Positions 1-8,310 of a DNA stretch of 64,000 nucleotides are shown in pieces; position 1 is the stretch's first letter, and every line of letters starts with the position of its first letter. The DNA lies in contig NZ_CP152020.1 of the NCBI RefSeq assembly GCF_038624605.1, positions 1,853,312 through 1,917,311 on the forward strand, written 5' to 3'. Made by a program: the position numbers and the translations under genes. Origin of the DNA: Psychrobacillus sp. FSL K6-4046. Its GTDB lineage: Bacteria > Bacillota > Bacilli > Bacillales_A > Planococcaceae. The notes under the pieces are model-generated. The model saw only the letters and a program-made list of their open reading frames with translations. It had not been told where the DNA came from and searched no databases.

Positions 1-1
1 T

Positions 2-721
2 CTAACTAATTCGTTTTACTTAAATGGACAAAGAAATGGGCTAAAGGATTACCCTGTTGCTTCACCCGTTTGTGGGACAGTGTACGGAACTATACTTAAC
101 TATAAAGAAGATCTCACAGCCATAGAAGAGCAGCTTCATCAAAAACCTTATGCTGCTCCTCCTAACGCACCTATCTTGTATATAAAACCGGCAAATACAA
201 TCAATTTTCATGGTGCTCCTATTCCTATGCCAAAGGGGGTCTCTACACTAGAAGTTGGAGCATCGTTAGGAGTAGTTATCGGTAAGAAGGCAATTGCTAT
301 AAAAGAAGAGGATGCATTTTCTTATATTGCTGGTTACACAATTGTAAATGATGTCAGTATTCCACACGATAGTATTTTCCGACCAGCGGTGCCATACAAG
401 GCAAGGGATGGTTTTTGTGCCATTGGACCTTGGATCATAGATGCCAAAAATATTATGGATCCAAATTCCTTTACGATAAAGGTCTATATTAACAATGAAC
501 TCCAGTTAGAAAAAAACACGTCTACTCTAGTGCGTCCAATTGCTAGATTGCTAGAAGAAATAACGGAGTTTATGACGTTAGATGTTGGGGACCTCCTACT
601 GGTCGGAATTCCTACAGCTTCTCCTAAAGTACACGTAGGAGATCAGATCAGAATTGATATAAGCGAAATAGGATCATTAGAAAACTATATGATGGATGAG
701 GAAGAGGGGTGTTTCCTATAA
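2..721 (+). CDS. hpaG: HpaG N-half-type decarboxylase/isomerase (FAH family), 5' end cut by window
   Basis: The frame is open to the first bases of the window, so the true start lies outside. A GTG at 80 exists, but the residues before it (ending PVCGTVYGTILN) continue the homology. It matches the fumarylacetoacetate-hydrolase fold as in the N-terminal half of HpaG, with VIGKKA, the IAGYTIVNDVS segment, a YKARDGF stretch and a VGIPTA loop near the C-terminus. In the homoprotocatechuate pathway HpaG decarboxylates and isomerises 5-oxopent-3-ene-1,2,5-tricarboxylate. Here the two FAH halves are separate genes, overlapping by 13 nt. The role in this organism is inferred from context. Confidence 0.85.
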   Translation, partial: LTNSFYLNGQRNGLKDYPVASPVCGTVYGTILNYKEDLTAIEEQLHQKPYAAPPNAPILYIKPANTINFHGAPIPMPKGVSTLEVGASLGVVIGKKAIAIKEEDAFSYIAGYTIVNDVSIPHDSIFRPAVPYKARDGFCAIGPWIIDAKNIMDPNSFTIKVYINNELQLEKNTSTLVRPIARLLEEITEFMTLDVGDLLLVGIPTASPKVHVGDQIRIDISEIGSLENYMMDEEEGCFL

Positions 722-1476
722 AAAGAGCTAGAGTTGCATATGGTGGAGCTATTTATAATGCAAATGAATATGACACTAGGCTTCAGCTTGAGGATGGTAG
801 GATTGTGAACCAGGATGAGGTTACATGGTTAACACCCCTTAACCCGCGAACTACCTTTGCTTTAGGTCTTAACTATGCCGATCATGCTGCAGAATTAGCT
901 TTTGATGCTCCTTCTGAACCTCTTATCTTTTTAAAGGGACCTAATACATTTGTAGGTCATAATGGGTTTACCAGACGACCATCAGATATAACTTACATGC
1001 ATTACGAATGCGAGCTTGCTGTTGTAATCGGTAAAAAAGGCAAACATGTAAAAAAAGAAGACGCTTACGATTATGTTAAAGGCTATAGTATAGCAAATGA
1101 CTATGCTTTTAGAGATTACCTCGAGAACTATTACCGACCAAATCTTCGTGTGAAAAATAGAGATGGCTGTACTCCGCTTGGACCATGGTTAGTGGATAAG
1201 GAGTATATTCCAGATCCAATGAATCTTCCATTATATACGTATGTTAATGATAAGCTCGTTCAAAAGGGTAATACGAAAGATATGATATTTGATATTCCAA
1301 CACTTATTGAATATATCAGTAGCTTTATGACCTTAAGTGAAAATGATGTCATTTTAACCGGGACACCTAAAGGCTCGGTGGACACTAAAGTGGGCGATCA
1401 TATTGTGACTGAAATTGAAGGAGTTGGTCGTCTAGCAAATACTATTATAGGCGATGAAAAATTCATTAAGAGTTAA
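709..1476 (+). CDS. hpaG: HpaG C-half-type 5-oxopent-3-ene-1,2,5-tricarboxylate decarboxylase (FAH family)
   Basis: This 255-aa FAH-family protein resembles the C-terminal half of HpaG: FALGLNYADHAAEL, the MHYECELAVVIGK metal-binding Glu pair, VKGYSIANDYAFRDYLE and a TGTPKG loop. It would act in the cytosol on the ring-opened C8 tricarboxylate. I used GTG 709 as start because a GAGGAAG Shine-Dalgarno lies just upstream, although homologues start close to KRARVAY. The 13-nt overlap with the preceding FAH gene suggests translational coupling, and the pair probably forms one heteromeric or dual enzyme. It could instead be a 2-hydroxyhepta-2,4-diene isomerase. Confidence 0.88.
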   Translation: MFPIKRARVAYGGAIYNANEYDTRLQLEDGRIVNQDEVTWLTPLNPRTTFALGLNYADHAAELAFDAPSEPLIFLKGPNTFVGHNGFTRRPSDITYMHYECELAVVIGKKGKHVKKEDAYDYVKGYSIANDYAFRDYLENYYRPNLRVKNRDGCTPLGPWLVDKEYIPDPMNLPLYTYVNDKLVQKGNTKDMIFDIPTLIEYISSFMTLSENDVILTGTPKGSVDTKVGDHIVTEIEGVGRLANTIIGDEKFIKS

Positions 1477-1494
1477 TACGGAAGGGGAATTGAT

Positions 1495-1875
1495 TTGCCT
1501 CATTTTATTGTAGAGTATACAGACAACTTAAAGGAAGACATTAACGTGGAGCAGCTTTTAAAAGATGTTCATCAAATACTTATAGCTAGAAACGATACAT
1601 TCCCAATTGGAGGAATTCGATCGAGAGCAATCGAGCTAACAGATTATCGAGTAGCTGATGGGTTAGAGGATGATGCCTTTGTACATGCCACATTAAAGAT
1701 TGCTGCAGGTAGGTCTGAAGAAATCAAGGCAGAAGTATGTGACACTATATTCGAGGTTATTAAAGCTCACTTCGATGAAACGATGAATAAAAGATACTTA
1801 GCACTGTCTATGGAATTGGTTGAATTTAGTGATTCAGGAACGTACAAGCAGAACAATATTCATTCTCGTTTTTAA
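1495..1875 (+). CDS. hpaF: 5-carboxymethyl-2-hydroxymuconate delta-isomerase
   Basis: A 126-aa protein beginning PHFIVEYTDN after the initiator. CHMI (HpaF) belongs to the tautomerase superfamily and uses the N-terminal Pro as catalytic base, so Met removal is expected. The start is TTG at 1495, preceded by GGAAGGGG at good spacing. The interior motif RNDTFPIGGIRSRA is typical of the family. It isomerises 5-carboxymethyl-2-hydroxymuconate to the oxo form used by HpaG. It lies 18 nt after the second FAH gene, in the same operon. Confidence 0.9.
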   Translation: MPHFIVEYTDNLKEDINVEQLLKDVHQILIARNDTFPIGGIRSRAIELTDYRVADGLEDDAFVHATLKIAAGRSEEIKAEVCDTIFEVIKAHFDETMNKRYLALSMELVEFSDSGTYKQNNIHSRF

Positions 1876-1959
1876 ATATCATCATGCTTTAAATCATATA
1901 TTATTTCATATATTCTTGTTTAATTTGTTCAGAAAATTCGGATTTAGGAGGTAGTAAAT

Positions 1960-3444
1960 ATGGGTGCTCGAACAGGGAAGGAATACATCCAAGGTGTGAA
2001 GGATCGTCAAACAGAGGTGTGGATTCACGGAGAAAAAGTAGAGGATGTGACTACCCATCCAGCTTTTAAAAACGTGATAGAAAGTGTAGCGGGTTTATAT
2101 GATCTCCAGCATGAAAAGCCAGAAAAAATGTTATACAAATCACCAACTACCGGAGATAAGGTGGGGCTTTCCTTTATCGCACCGAAAACAAAGGAAGATT
2201 TGTTTAAAAGAAGAGAAATGCATAGTGAATGGGCAGCTTTTTCGGGTGGAATGATGGGTCGTTCACCTGACTATTTAAACACAAGCATTATGGCGTTTGG
2301 AACAGCAAGTAAGTTCTTTGCACAGGAGGGCGGCGGGAGTAAGCAATTTGCTAAAAATGCAGAAGATTATTATGAATATGCGAGAGAGAACGACATCAGT
2401 CTTACGCATACACTTATTCATCCGCAGGTGAACCGATCCATGCTAACACAATCGGAACAAAAGGACCCTTTCTTATCTGCCCGTATTACTAAAAAGACGA
2501 CAGATGGAATTATCATAAACGGTTGTCGCCTTCTAGCTACCTTAGGGGGAATAACGGATGAATTAGTCGTCTTTCCATCTACTATAAATCGAACTCCCGG
2601 TACAGTGGACGATCCATTTGCCTTTGCATTTGCTATTCCGAACAACACGCCAGGCTTAAAATTTCTCTCTCGCGAATCTTTTGATTATGGAAAGAGTAAA
2701 TGGGACCATCCCCTAGGTGCCAGATTTGATGAAAGTGATGCGATTATATCGTTCGAGGATGTGTTAGTGCCTTGGGAGAGAGTCTTCGTTTGTGAAAGCA
2801 CTGATATTTGTAATCGTACGTATGCAGAAACGAATGCTGTTATCCATATGACGCATCAAGTAATCTCTAAAAACGTTGTGAAAACTGAATTTATCCTAGG
2901 TGTAGTTATTAGCATGATGGAGGCCATTGGTATCGATAAGTTCATGCATGTAAAGGAAAAGGCCAGTGAAATCATGGTGATTCTAGAGGTGATGCGCTCT
3001 CATTTATACCGAGCAGAGCATAATGCGAAGATAGACCAATATGGCAATATGACTCCAGACTTCGAGCCATTAAATGCAGCAAGAAACTGGTTCCCTAAAA
3101 TGTACCAGCGTATGAATGAAATTATCAAAATTTTAGGTGCCTCAGGATTAATGGCATTGCCAACTGAAGCAGACTTTAGCAACGATGATGTAGGTTCTTT
3201 AGTACATCGCTATACTCAGGGTGCAAATATAAATGGGGAAGAACGTGTGCAGCTTTTCCGTTTAGGCTGGGATATATCCATCAGTGCATTTGGAAATCGA
3301 CAAGCTCTATATGAATATTATTTCTTTGGAGATCCGGTTCGTATGTCCAATGCTTATTATGATAGCTTCAATAAACAACCGTATAAGGATATGGTGACTA
3401 GCTTTCTAAATAGAGCCAAAAAGGAAGCAGGCATACTTTCATAG
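1960..3444 (+). CDS. hpaB: 4-hydroxyphenylacetate 3-monooxygenase, oxygenase component
   Basis: A full-length (494 aa) HpaB-family flavin-dependent aromatic hydroxylase. It uses FADH2 from HpaC to convert 4-hydroxyphenylacetate to homoprotocatechuate. Visible signatures are FSGGMMGRSPDYLN (Arg101 and Tyr105 align, from memory, with substrate-site residues of the Thermus enzyme), LTHTLIHPQVNRS (His154) and the LGASGLMALPTEADF region near the C-terminus. The ATG has a TAGGAGGTAG ribosome-binding site. An 84-nt gap separates it from hpaF, so an internal promoter is possible. Confidence 0.94.
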   Translation: MGARTGKEYIQGVKDRQTEVWIHGEKVEDVTTHPAFKNVIESVAGLYDLQHEKPEKMLYKSPTTGDKVGLSFIAPKTKEDLFKRREMHSEWAAFSGGMMGRSPDYLNTSIMAFGTASKFFAQEGGGSKQFAKNAEDYYEYARENDISLTHTLIHPQVNRSMLTQSEQKDPFLSARITKKTTDGIIINGCRLLATLGGITDELVVFPSTINRTPGTVDDPFAFAFAIPNNTPGLKFLSRESFDYGKSKWDHPLGARFDESDAIISFEDVLVPWERVFVCESTDICNRTYAETNAVIHMTHQVISKNVVKTEFILGVVISMMEAIGIDKFMHVKEKASEIMVILEVMRSHLYRAEHNAKIDQYGNMTPDFEPLNAARNWFPKMYQRMNEIIKILGASGLMALPTEADFSNDDVGSLVHRYTQGANINGEERVQLFRLGWDISISAFGNRQALYEYYFFGDPVRMSNAYYDSFNKQPYKDMVTSFLNRAKKEAGILS

Positions 3445-3470
3445 TAAAGATTTTCTAAAGGAGTGTATCC

Positions 3471-3953
3471 ATGCAACAGCTTAAAAATGAAATAGATAAT
3501 CAGTTATTCCGAACGATAATGGGCACCTTTGCAACTGGAGTTACGGTAATTACTACAAAAGTAGAGAACGAAGTTTATGGCATGACAGCGAATGCATTCA
3601 TGTCAGTTTCTCTAGAGCCTAAGCTAGTGGCTATAAGCATAGGAGACCAAGCTAAAATGCATTCTTATATAAACTCATCTAAACGATTTGCCATCAATAT
3701 TTTGGCTGCTAACCAACTGGAGCTTTCTAAGCAGTTTGCCGGGCAGTTGAATTCAAACCTGGAAGTAGCATTTGATTACTATCAGGAGCACCCTATTTTA
3801 AAGAACTCACTTGCAGTTATCACATGTGAGTTGTTTAACCAAATAGACGCAGGCGATCATACTATTTTCATCGGAAAAGTAATAGGGGTAAAGCACGAAC
3901 CAAGTGAGCCTCTCTTGTTTTTTGGAGGTAAATACCAAGAGTTAAACAAATAG
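3471..3953 (+). CDS. hpaC: HpaC-type flavin reductase component of 4-HPA monooxygenase
   Basis: A 160-aa flavin-reductase-like (FMN-binding split barrel) protein: MGTFATGVTVITT, MTANAFMSVSLEPKLVAISI, FAINILA and the C-terminal LLFFGGKY motif, all typical of the HpaC/NTA-reductase family. It supplies reduced FAD to HpaB using NADH. The ATG follows AAAGGAG with 7-8 nt spacing. It sits 26 nt after hpaB, which fixes the partner. The length is normal for the family. Confidence 0.92.
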   Translation: MQQLKNEIDNQLFRTIMGTFATGVTVITTKVENEVYGMTANAFMSVSLEPKLVAISIGDQAKMHSYINSSKRFAINILAANQLELSKQFAGQLNSNLEVAFDYYQEHPILKNSLAVITCELFNQIDAGDHTIFIGKVIGVKHEPSEPLLFFGGKYQELNK

Positions 3954-3993
3954 CTGGAGGAAGAAAATAAAGGGTTGAAAGGAGTCGAATAAA

Positions 3994-4920
3994 ATGGCGT
4001 ATGAAGAAGAAAAAAAGAAGCTAAGAGGTTCTATTTGTCCTGTAGTTACTCCCTTTACAGAAAATGGAGAAATAGATGAGGAATCCTTTAAGAACCTTAT
4101 CCATTGGCAAATAGAAAGTGGGAGTCACGGTATATCTGTGACGGGTACAAGTGGGGAACCAAGCTCGTTAACGATTAATGAGCGTAAAAGAGTAATGAAG
4201 CTAGCCAGTGAAACAATTGCTGGGCGAGTATTTTTTGCACCTGGTACAGGTTCAACCAACCACGACGAAACAATGGAGCTTACTAAGTATGCAGAGGAAC
4301 TAGGCGCTGATGCTGCTATGGTAATTGTTCCCTACTATAATAAACCAAATCAGGAAGCCTTATATACACACTTCAAAGTAGTTGCAGACTCTGTGAAAAT
4401 CCCAATTATCATCTATAACATTCCAGGCAGATCTGCAGTAAATATGGAAGTCGGTACGATGAAGAGACTAGTTGAAGCGTGTCCAAACATTGTTGGAGTA
4501 AAGGAGGCCAATAAGGATTTTGAGCATGTTAATCGTGTCCTACTTAATTGTGGAAGAGATTTTCTTCTTTATTCAGGAATAGAGCTTCTATGTTATCCAA
4601 TGCTAGCTATTGGCGGTGCAGGCTTTATTAGCGCGACGGCTAATGTAGAACCTGCTAAAGTAGCGGAGCTTTACAATGCTTGGACAGCTGGAGATGTGGA
4701 GAGGGCTCAGGATCTACATTTCGAACTAATGCCTTTGAATGATGCGTTATTTAGAGATACGAATCCTGCTCCGGCAAAGGTGGCCCTAGGGATGATGGGG
4801 AAGATAAACCCTAAACTGCGACTTCCATTAGGTCCACCATCACAAGCAGTAAAGGATGAAGTGCGACAGACTCTAATAAGCTTAGATATTCTGCCGAAAG
4901 AAACTGCCCCACAATTTTAA
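3994..4920 (+). CDS. hpaI: DapA-fold 2,4-dihydroxyhept-2-ene-1,7-dioate aldolase (HpaI role)
   Basis: A 308-aa class I aldolase of the DapA/N-acetylneuraminate lyase superfamily: GTSGEPSSL near residues 51-59, YNIPGR with Tyr141 as proton relay, and GVKEA with Lys170 as Schiff-base lysine. Its position between hpaC and hpaE argues for the homoprotocatechuate aldolase step (to pyruvate and succinic semialdehyde) rather than lysine synthesis. A named family of DapA-like proteins found only in Gram-positive HPA clusters is known (TIGR02313, from memory). It is not homologous to the enterobacterial HpcH/HpaI aldolase. The RBS GAAAGGAG precedes the ATG. Confidence 0.85.
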   Translation: MAYEEEKKKLRGSICPVVTPFTENGEIDEESFKNLIHWQIESGSHGISVTGTSGEPSSLTINERKRVMKLASETIAGRVFFAPGTGSTNHDETMELTKYAEELGADAAMVIVPYYNKPNQEALYTHFKVVADSVKIPIIIYNIPGRSAVNMEVGTMKRLVEACPNIVGVKEANKDFEHVNRVLLNCGRDFLLYSGIELLCYPMLAIGGAGFISATANVEPAKVAELYNAWTAGDVERAQDLHFELMPLNDALFRDTNPAPAKVALGMMGKINPKLRLPLGPPSQAVKDEVRQTLISLDILPKETAPQF

Positions 4921-4938
4921 TGAAAGAAGGTGATGAAC

Positions 4939-6450
4939 ATGGTGTCTTCTCATGAGTTAATTTCACTCAAGCATGAAACCCAACAAAGCATTTCCCTCTA
5001 TATAAATGGTGAGTTTACGCCTGCAGCTAGTGGTGCAACTTTCAACAACATGAATCCTTTTACGAACGAGCAAATCAATACAGTCTCGGAAGGCCAAAAG
5101 GAAGATATAGATAAAGCTGTTGCAGCAGCTCGTGATGCTTTTGACAATGGTCCATGGAAAACAATGAAGTTAAGTAAAAGGCTGTCTTATATTTATCGTA
5201 TTGCAGACCTTATTGACGAGGAAGTAGAACGAATCGCATATTTAGAGGCTTTAGACACCGGTTTGCCAATAAGCCAAACAAGAAAAATGGTAAACCGTGC
5301 CTCTGAAAACTTTCGCTTTTATGCAAGAATGGTTGAGAGTCGTCTGGTAGGGGATGTCTATCAGGTGGATGACGAATTTGTCAATTATACGATTCATGCC
5401 CCTGTAGGCGTAGCCGGTTTAATAACTCCATGGAATGCACCTTTCATGCTTGAGACATGGAAGATTGCTCCAGCACTTGCTACAGGAAATACAGTAGTCC
5501 TAAAGCCAGCAGAGCTTTCTCCTCTATCGGCAAATCTATTAGCAGAGGTGATTCATAAGGCAGATCTACCAAAAGGAGTCTTTAATGTGGTTCACGGTAA
5601 GGGAGAAGTAGCTGGTGATGCTTTAGTTAAGCACCCTGATGTACAGCTCATTTCATTTACCGGGGAGACTACAACTGGATCTACTATTATAAAAAATAGT
5701 GCAGACACCTTGAAGAGCTGTTCCATGGAGCTAGGCGGCAAATCTCCAATAATTGTTTTTGAGGATGCTGATTTCGAGCGAGCACTAGACGCCTGTGTAT
5801 GGGGTATCTTTTCCTTTAATGGGGAACGCTGTACAGCTAATTCCCGGCTATTCGTCCAAGAAAGCATTAAAGACAGGTTTATAGATGCATTAAAGACGAG
5901 AGTTGCAAATATCAAAGTGGGAGACCCTTTAAATGACCTGACGGAGGTTGGCCCTCTAATTGACCAGGGTCACTATAACAAGGTACGTGGCTATATAGAC
6001 ATAGCACGTGAAGAAGGTACTGAGGTAATCTCAGGACATATTCCAGCTGAATTTTCCAAAGGAAATTTTGTGCCACCAACATTAATTTTAAATGCTCATA
6101 ACCAAATGCGGGTTGCTAAAGAAGAAATATTCGGCCCTGTTCTAATTGCTATGTCGTTCCAAGATGAAGAGGAAGTCATTAAGCTTGCGAATGACACTAT
6201 TTATGGGTTGGCAGGTTATGTGTGGACGAACGATATTAAACGTGGACATCGCGTAGCGCATAAAGTGGATGCAGGAATGCTATGGGTAAATGCTCAAAAC
6301 GTTCGAGATCTTAGAACTCCTTTTGGAGGGACGAAGTATTCTGGTATAGGCAGAGAAGGTGGGCATTACAGCTTTGATTTTTATACGGAGCATAAAATTA
6401 TTCACGTATCCATTGATGATCATCATATCCAGCAATTTGGAAAACAATAG
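4939..6450 (+). CDS. hpaE: 5-carboxymethyl-2-hydroxymuconate semialdehyde dehydrogenase
   Basis: NAD-dependent aldehyde dehydrogenase that oxidises the product of HpaD. ATG 4939 is chosen over GTG 4930 because AAAGAAGG (4923-4930) is the ribosome-binding site and lies 8 nt before it; that gives 503 residues. Motifs are the TPWNAPF cofactor region, KPAELSPL, FTGETTTG, MELGGKSP (general-base Glu264) and FNGERCTA (nucleophile Cys298), with SGIGREGG near the C-terminus. The length is normal for the family. Context within the hpa operon gives the substrate. Confidence 0.92.
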   Translation: MVSSHELISLKHETQQSISLYINGEFTPAASGATFNNMNPFTNEQINTVSEGQKEDIDKAVAAARDAFDNGPWKTMKLSKRLSYIYRIADLIDEEVERIAYLEALDTGLPISQTRKMVNRASENFRFYARMVESRLVGDVYQVDDEFVNYTIHAPVGVAGLITPWNAPFMLETWKIAPALATGNTVVLKPAELSPLSANLLAEVIHKADLPKGVFNVVHGKGEVAGDALVKHPDVQLISFTGETTTGSTIIKNSADTLKSCSMELGGKSPIIVFEDADFERALDACVWGIFSFNGERCTANSRLFVQESIKDRFIDALKTRVANIKVGDPLNDLTEVGPLIDQGHYNKVRGYIDIAREEGTEVISGHIPAEFSKGNFVPPTLILNAHNQMRVAKEEIFGPVLIAMSFQDEEEVIKLANDTIYGLAGYVWTNDIKRGHRVAHKVDAGMLWVNAQNVRDLRTPFGGTKYSGIGREGGHYSFDFYTEHKIIHVSIDDHHIQQFGKQ

Positions 6451-6467
6451 AAAGGGGGAGAAGGCTA

Positions 6468-7451
6468 TTGGATTTTTCCATTATACGTATCGCTCGCACA
6501 GTGCTACATGTTAAGGATTTAGAGCTATCTCGTAAATTCTATGTAGATGGATTGGGGATGATAGAAACCGAGAGAGATGATAGGCATGTCTATCTAAGAG
6601 GACTAGAAGAGCATTGTCATCACAGTCTATTACTAAAAAAAGCCGAGAAATCAGTTGTGGAAGTGTTAAGTTACAAGGTGATGAAGGAAGAAGATTTAGA
6701 GCACATTGAAAAGTTATTTATTGCTAAAGGACTTAAAACGAAGTGGATTCCTAAAGGAAATCAGTATGCTATCGGTAGAACGCTTAGAGTTCACGACATT
6801 TCGGGTATTCCGCTAGAATTTTTTGCAGAAATGCCTACCGTGGATCGGATGCTTCAAAAATACGATCTATATCGCGGAGCAAAAATTCAGCGAATAGACC
6901 ACGTCAATTGTGCTGTACCAAATGTGCAAAAAGCCTATGATTTTTATGTGAAGAGTTTAGGATTTTCTTGTTCCGAATACACAGAAACGGAAGAAGGTGA
7001 CTTATGGGCTGCCTGGTTATTCCGAAAGCCTACAGTTCATGATCAAGCGTTCATGAGTGGGCCAGGTCCTAAGCTTCATCATTTTGCGTATACTTTATCT
7101 GACAGGCTGAGCGTGCTCGACTGCTGTGATGTGTTGGCTAGTATGGGCTATGCGGATTGTATCGAGCGCGGACCAGGTCGACATGGATTATCTAACGCAT
7201 TCTTTCTATATTTAAGAGATCCAGATGGTCATCGTATAGAGTTATATACCGGAGACTATTTGACTTGCGACCCAGATATGAAGCCAAAGCGTTGGGATTT
7301 AAATGATCCTCTACGTCAAACATTCTGGGGGCATCAGGCACCAGACAAATGGTTCAATGAAACTAGCACATTTATTGATATTGAGACCGGCGAAGAAATA
7401 AATAGCGAAGAGCCAAAGCTTGAGCAACGAAAACCGAAAATTTTAGTATAA
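6468..7451 (+). CDS. hpaD: homoprotocatechuate (3,4-dihydroxyphenylacetate) 2,3-dioxygenase
   Basis: A 327-aa extradiol ring-cleavage dioxygenase of the vicinal-oxygen-chelate type, with an N-terminal and a C-terminal VOC module. The metal ligands are visible as His145 (IDHVNCAV), His204 (KLHHFAY) and Glu258 (RIELYTGDY). His191 sits where the family's acid-base His is expected. It inserts O2 beside the catechol hydroxyls to give 5-carboxymethyl-2-hydroxymuconate semialdehyde, the HpaE substrate. The start is TTG with AAAGGGGGAGAAGG upstream. It is the last gene of the operon, followed by hairpins. Confidence 0.93.
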   Translation: MDFSIIRIARTVLHVKDLELSRKFYVDGLGMIETERDDRHVYLRGLEEHCHHSLLLKKAEKSVVEVLSYKVMKEEDLEHIEKLFIAKGLKTKWIPKGNQYAIGRTLRVHDISGIPLEFFAEMPTVDRMLQKYDLYRGAKIQRIDHVNCAVPNVQKAYDFYVKSLGFSCSEYTETEEGDLWAAWLFRKPTVHDQAFMSGPGPKLHHFAYTLSDRLSVLDCCDVLASMGYADCIERGPGRHGLSNAFFLYLRDPDGHRIELYTGDYLTCDPDMKPKRWDLNDPLRQTFWGHQAPDKWFNETSTFIDIETGEEINSEEPKLEQRKPKILV

Positions 7452-7457
7452 TTATGG

Positions 7458-7540
7458 ATTCATCTGAGATTAGTGCAGATGTGAATTTTTAGACTGTAGA
7501 CAGACACCCTGAATATTGGTGTTTGCCTATAGTCTATTTT
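7458..7540 (+). terminator. tandem hairpins ending the hpa operon
   Basis: Two stem-loops follow hpaD. The first pairs ATTCATCTG with CAGATGTGAAT and is followed by TTTT. The second has 18-nt arms at 7491-7508 and 7518-7535 with G-U pairs and is followed by ATTTTCTATT. Together they look like a strong terminator. Confidence 0.7.
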
Positions 7541-7758
7541 CTATTAAAATAAAGATAAAGTTAGAAATGTTGAATTTCACTGCAAACGGACCCTTACCGT
7601 GGGAAGCTTCAATCGCTGCGAATAGTTCAAGGTCTTTAGCTCCGGCTATTTGCGTTGGAGATGCTAACCATAAGAGTTGGTTCCAAAAGACTTTCTGGTC
7701 ACGCAAACGGGATGCAGTGTTAATCTCACATTTATTTGAGTAAGGAGGGAGAAAGGCT

Positions 7759-8160
7759 TTGAATGAGAAATTAATAAGAGTTGGAACTATTTATATCCCA
7801 GTTTCAAATGTTTCTCTCGCTAGCGATTGGTACCAGCAGCAACTCGGCGCTGTCGAGAACTATAAGGACGAGGAAAAGGCGATTTTGGACCTAGCCAATC
7901 AAAGTGTCTTTTTGATTAAAAGTAAAAAAGAAGAAAGTCTGAACTTTAAAGATTTCCATGGGAGAGAGCATTTTGTTTTAACATTTGAAGTAGATGGGAT
8001 AGATAATCTTCTATTATTACACAAAGAATTCAAAGAAAAAGGATTGCGGGTAGGGGAAATAGAAGATAGAGGACATGCTGGTAGAAATTTTGTATTTCAG
8101 GATCTTGATGAAAACAAATTTGATGTATGGAGCGAATTAAGCCCTTCTTTTAAAAAATAA
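7759..8160 (+). CDS. VOC (glyoxalase/bleomycin-resistance) family protein
   Basis: A 133-aa single VOC-fold protein. It starts with the usual beta-strand IPVSNVSLASDWYQQQLG and ends with the second module's FQDLDENKFDVWSE. Members are small metal-dependent lyases, dioxygenases or antibiotic-binding proteins, and nothing here selects a substrate. The start is TTG behind an excellent TAAGGAGGGAG site. It lies downstream of the hpa operon but is separated by terminators and 300 nt, so a pathway role is not implied. Confidence 0.8.
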   Translation: MNEKLIRVGTIYIPVSNVSLASDWYQQQLGAVENYKDEEKAILDLANQSVFLIKSKKEESLNFKDFHGREHFVLTFEVDGIDNLLLLHKEFKEKGLRVGEIEDRGHAGRNFVFQDLDENKFDVWSELSPSFKK

Positions 8161-8176
8161 TAGGAACTGATAATTA

Positions 8177-8200
8177 AGAGACTACCTATGTCTCTTTTTT
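8177..8200 (+). terminator. terminator after the VOC gene
   Basis: AGAGAC (8177-8182) pairs with GTCTCT (8190-8195) across a 7-nt loop and is followed by a T run. Confidence 0.75.
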
Positions 8201-8310
8201 ATTTTGTTTAACTGGTTTATTTTTCGATAAACAAGTGATAAATAGGTTTTAAGGTGATATATCAGGGAATTACAAATAAGGAATGCACTATTTCGAAGGA
8301 GGATTTCATA

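Noticed and set aside
3994-4920. Calling this gene dapA (lysine synthesis)
   Set aside because: It is embedded in the hpa operon at the aldolase position and a DapA-like HPA aldolase family is known; the lysine role is less likely.
7516-7743. 75-codon open frame (MVFAYSLFS...) between the hpa operon and the VOC gene
   Set aside because: It starts inside the terminator hairpin, has no ribosome-binding site and an irregular composition; it is probably a chance frame. The sequence from 7590 to 7740 remains unexplained.
8254-8310. Longer catalase start at 8254
   Set aside because: The Shine-Dalgarno AAGGAGGA lies within this extension and points to ATG 8311.
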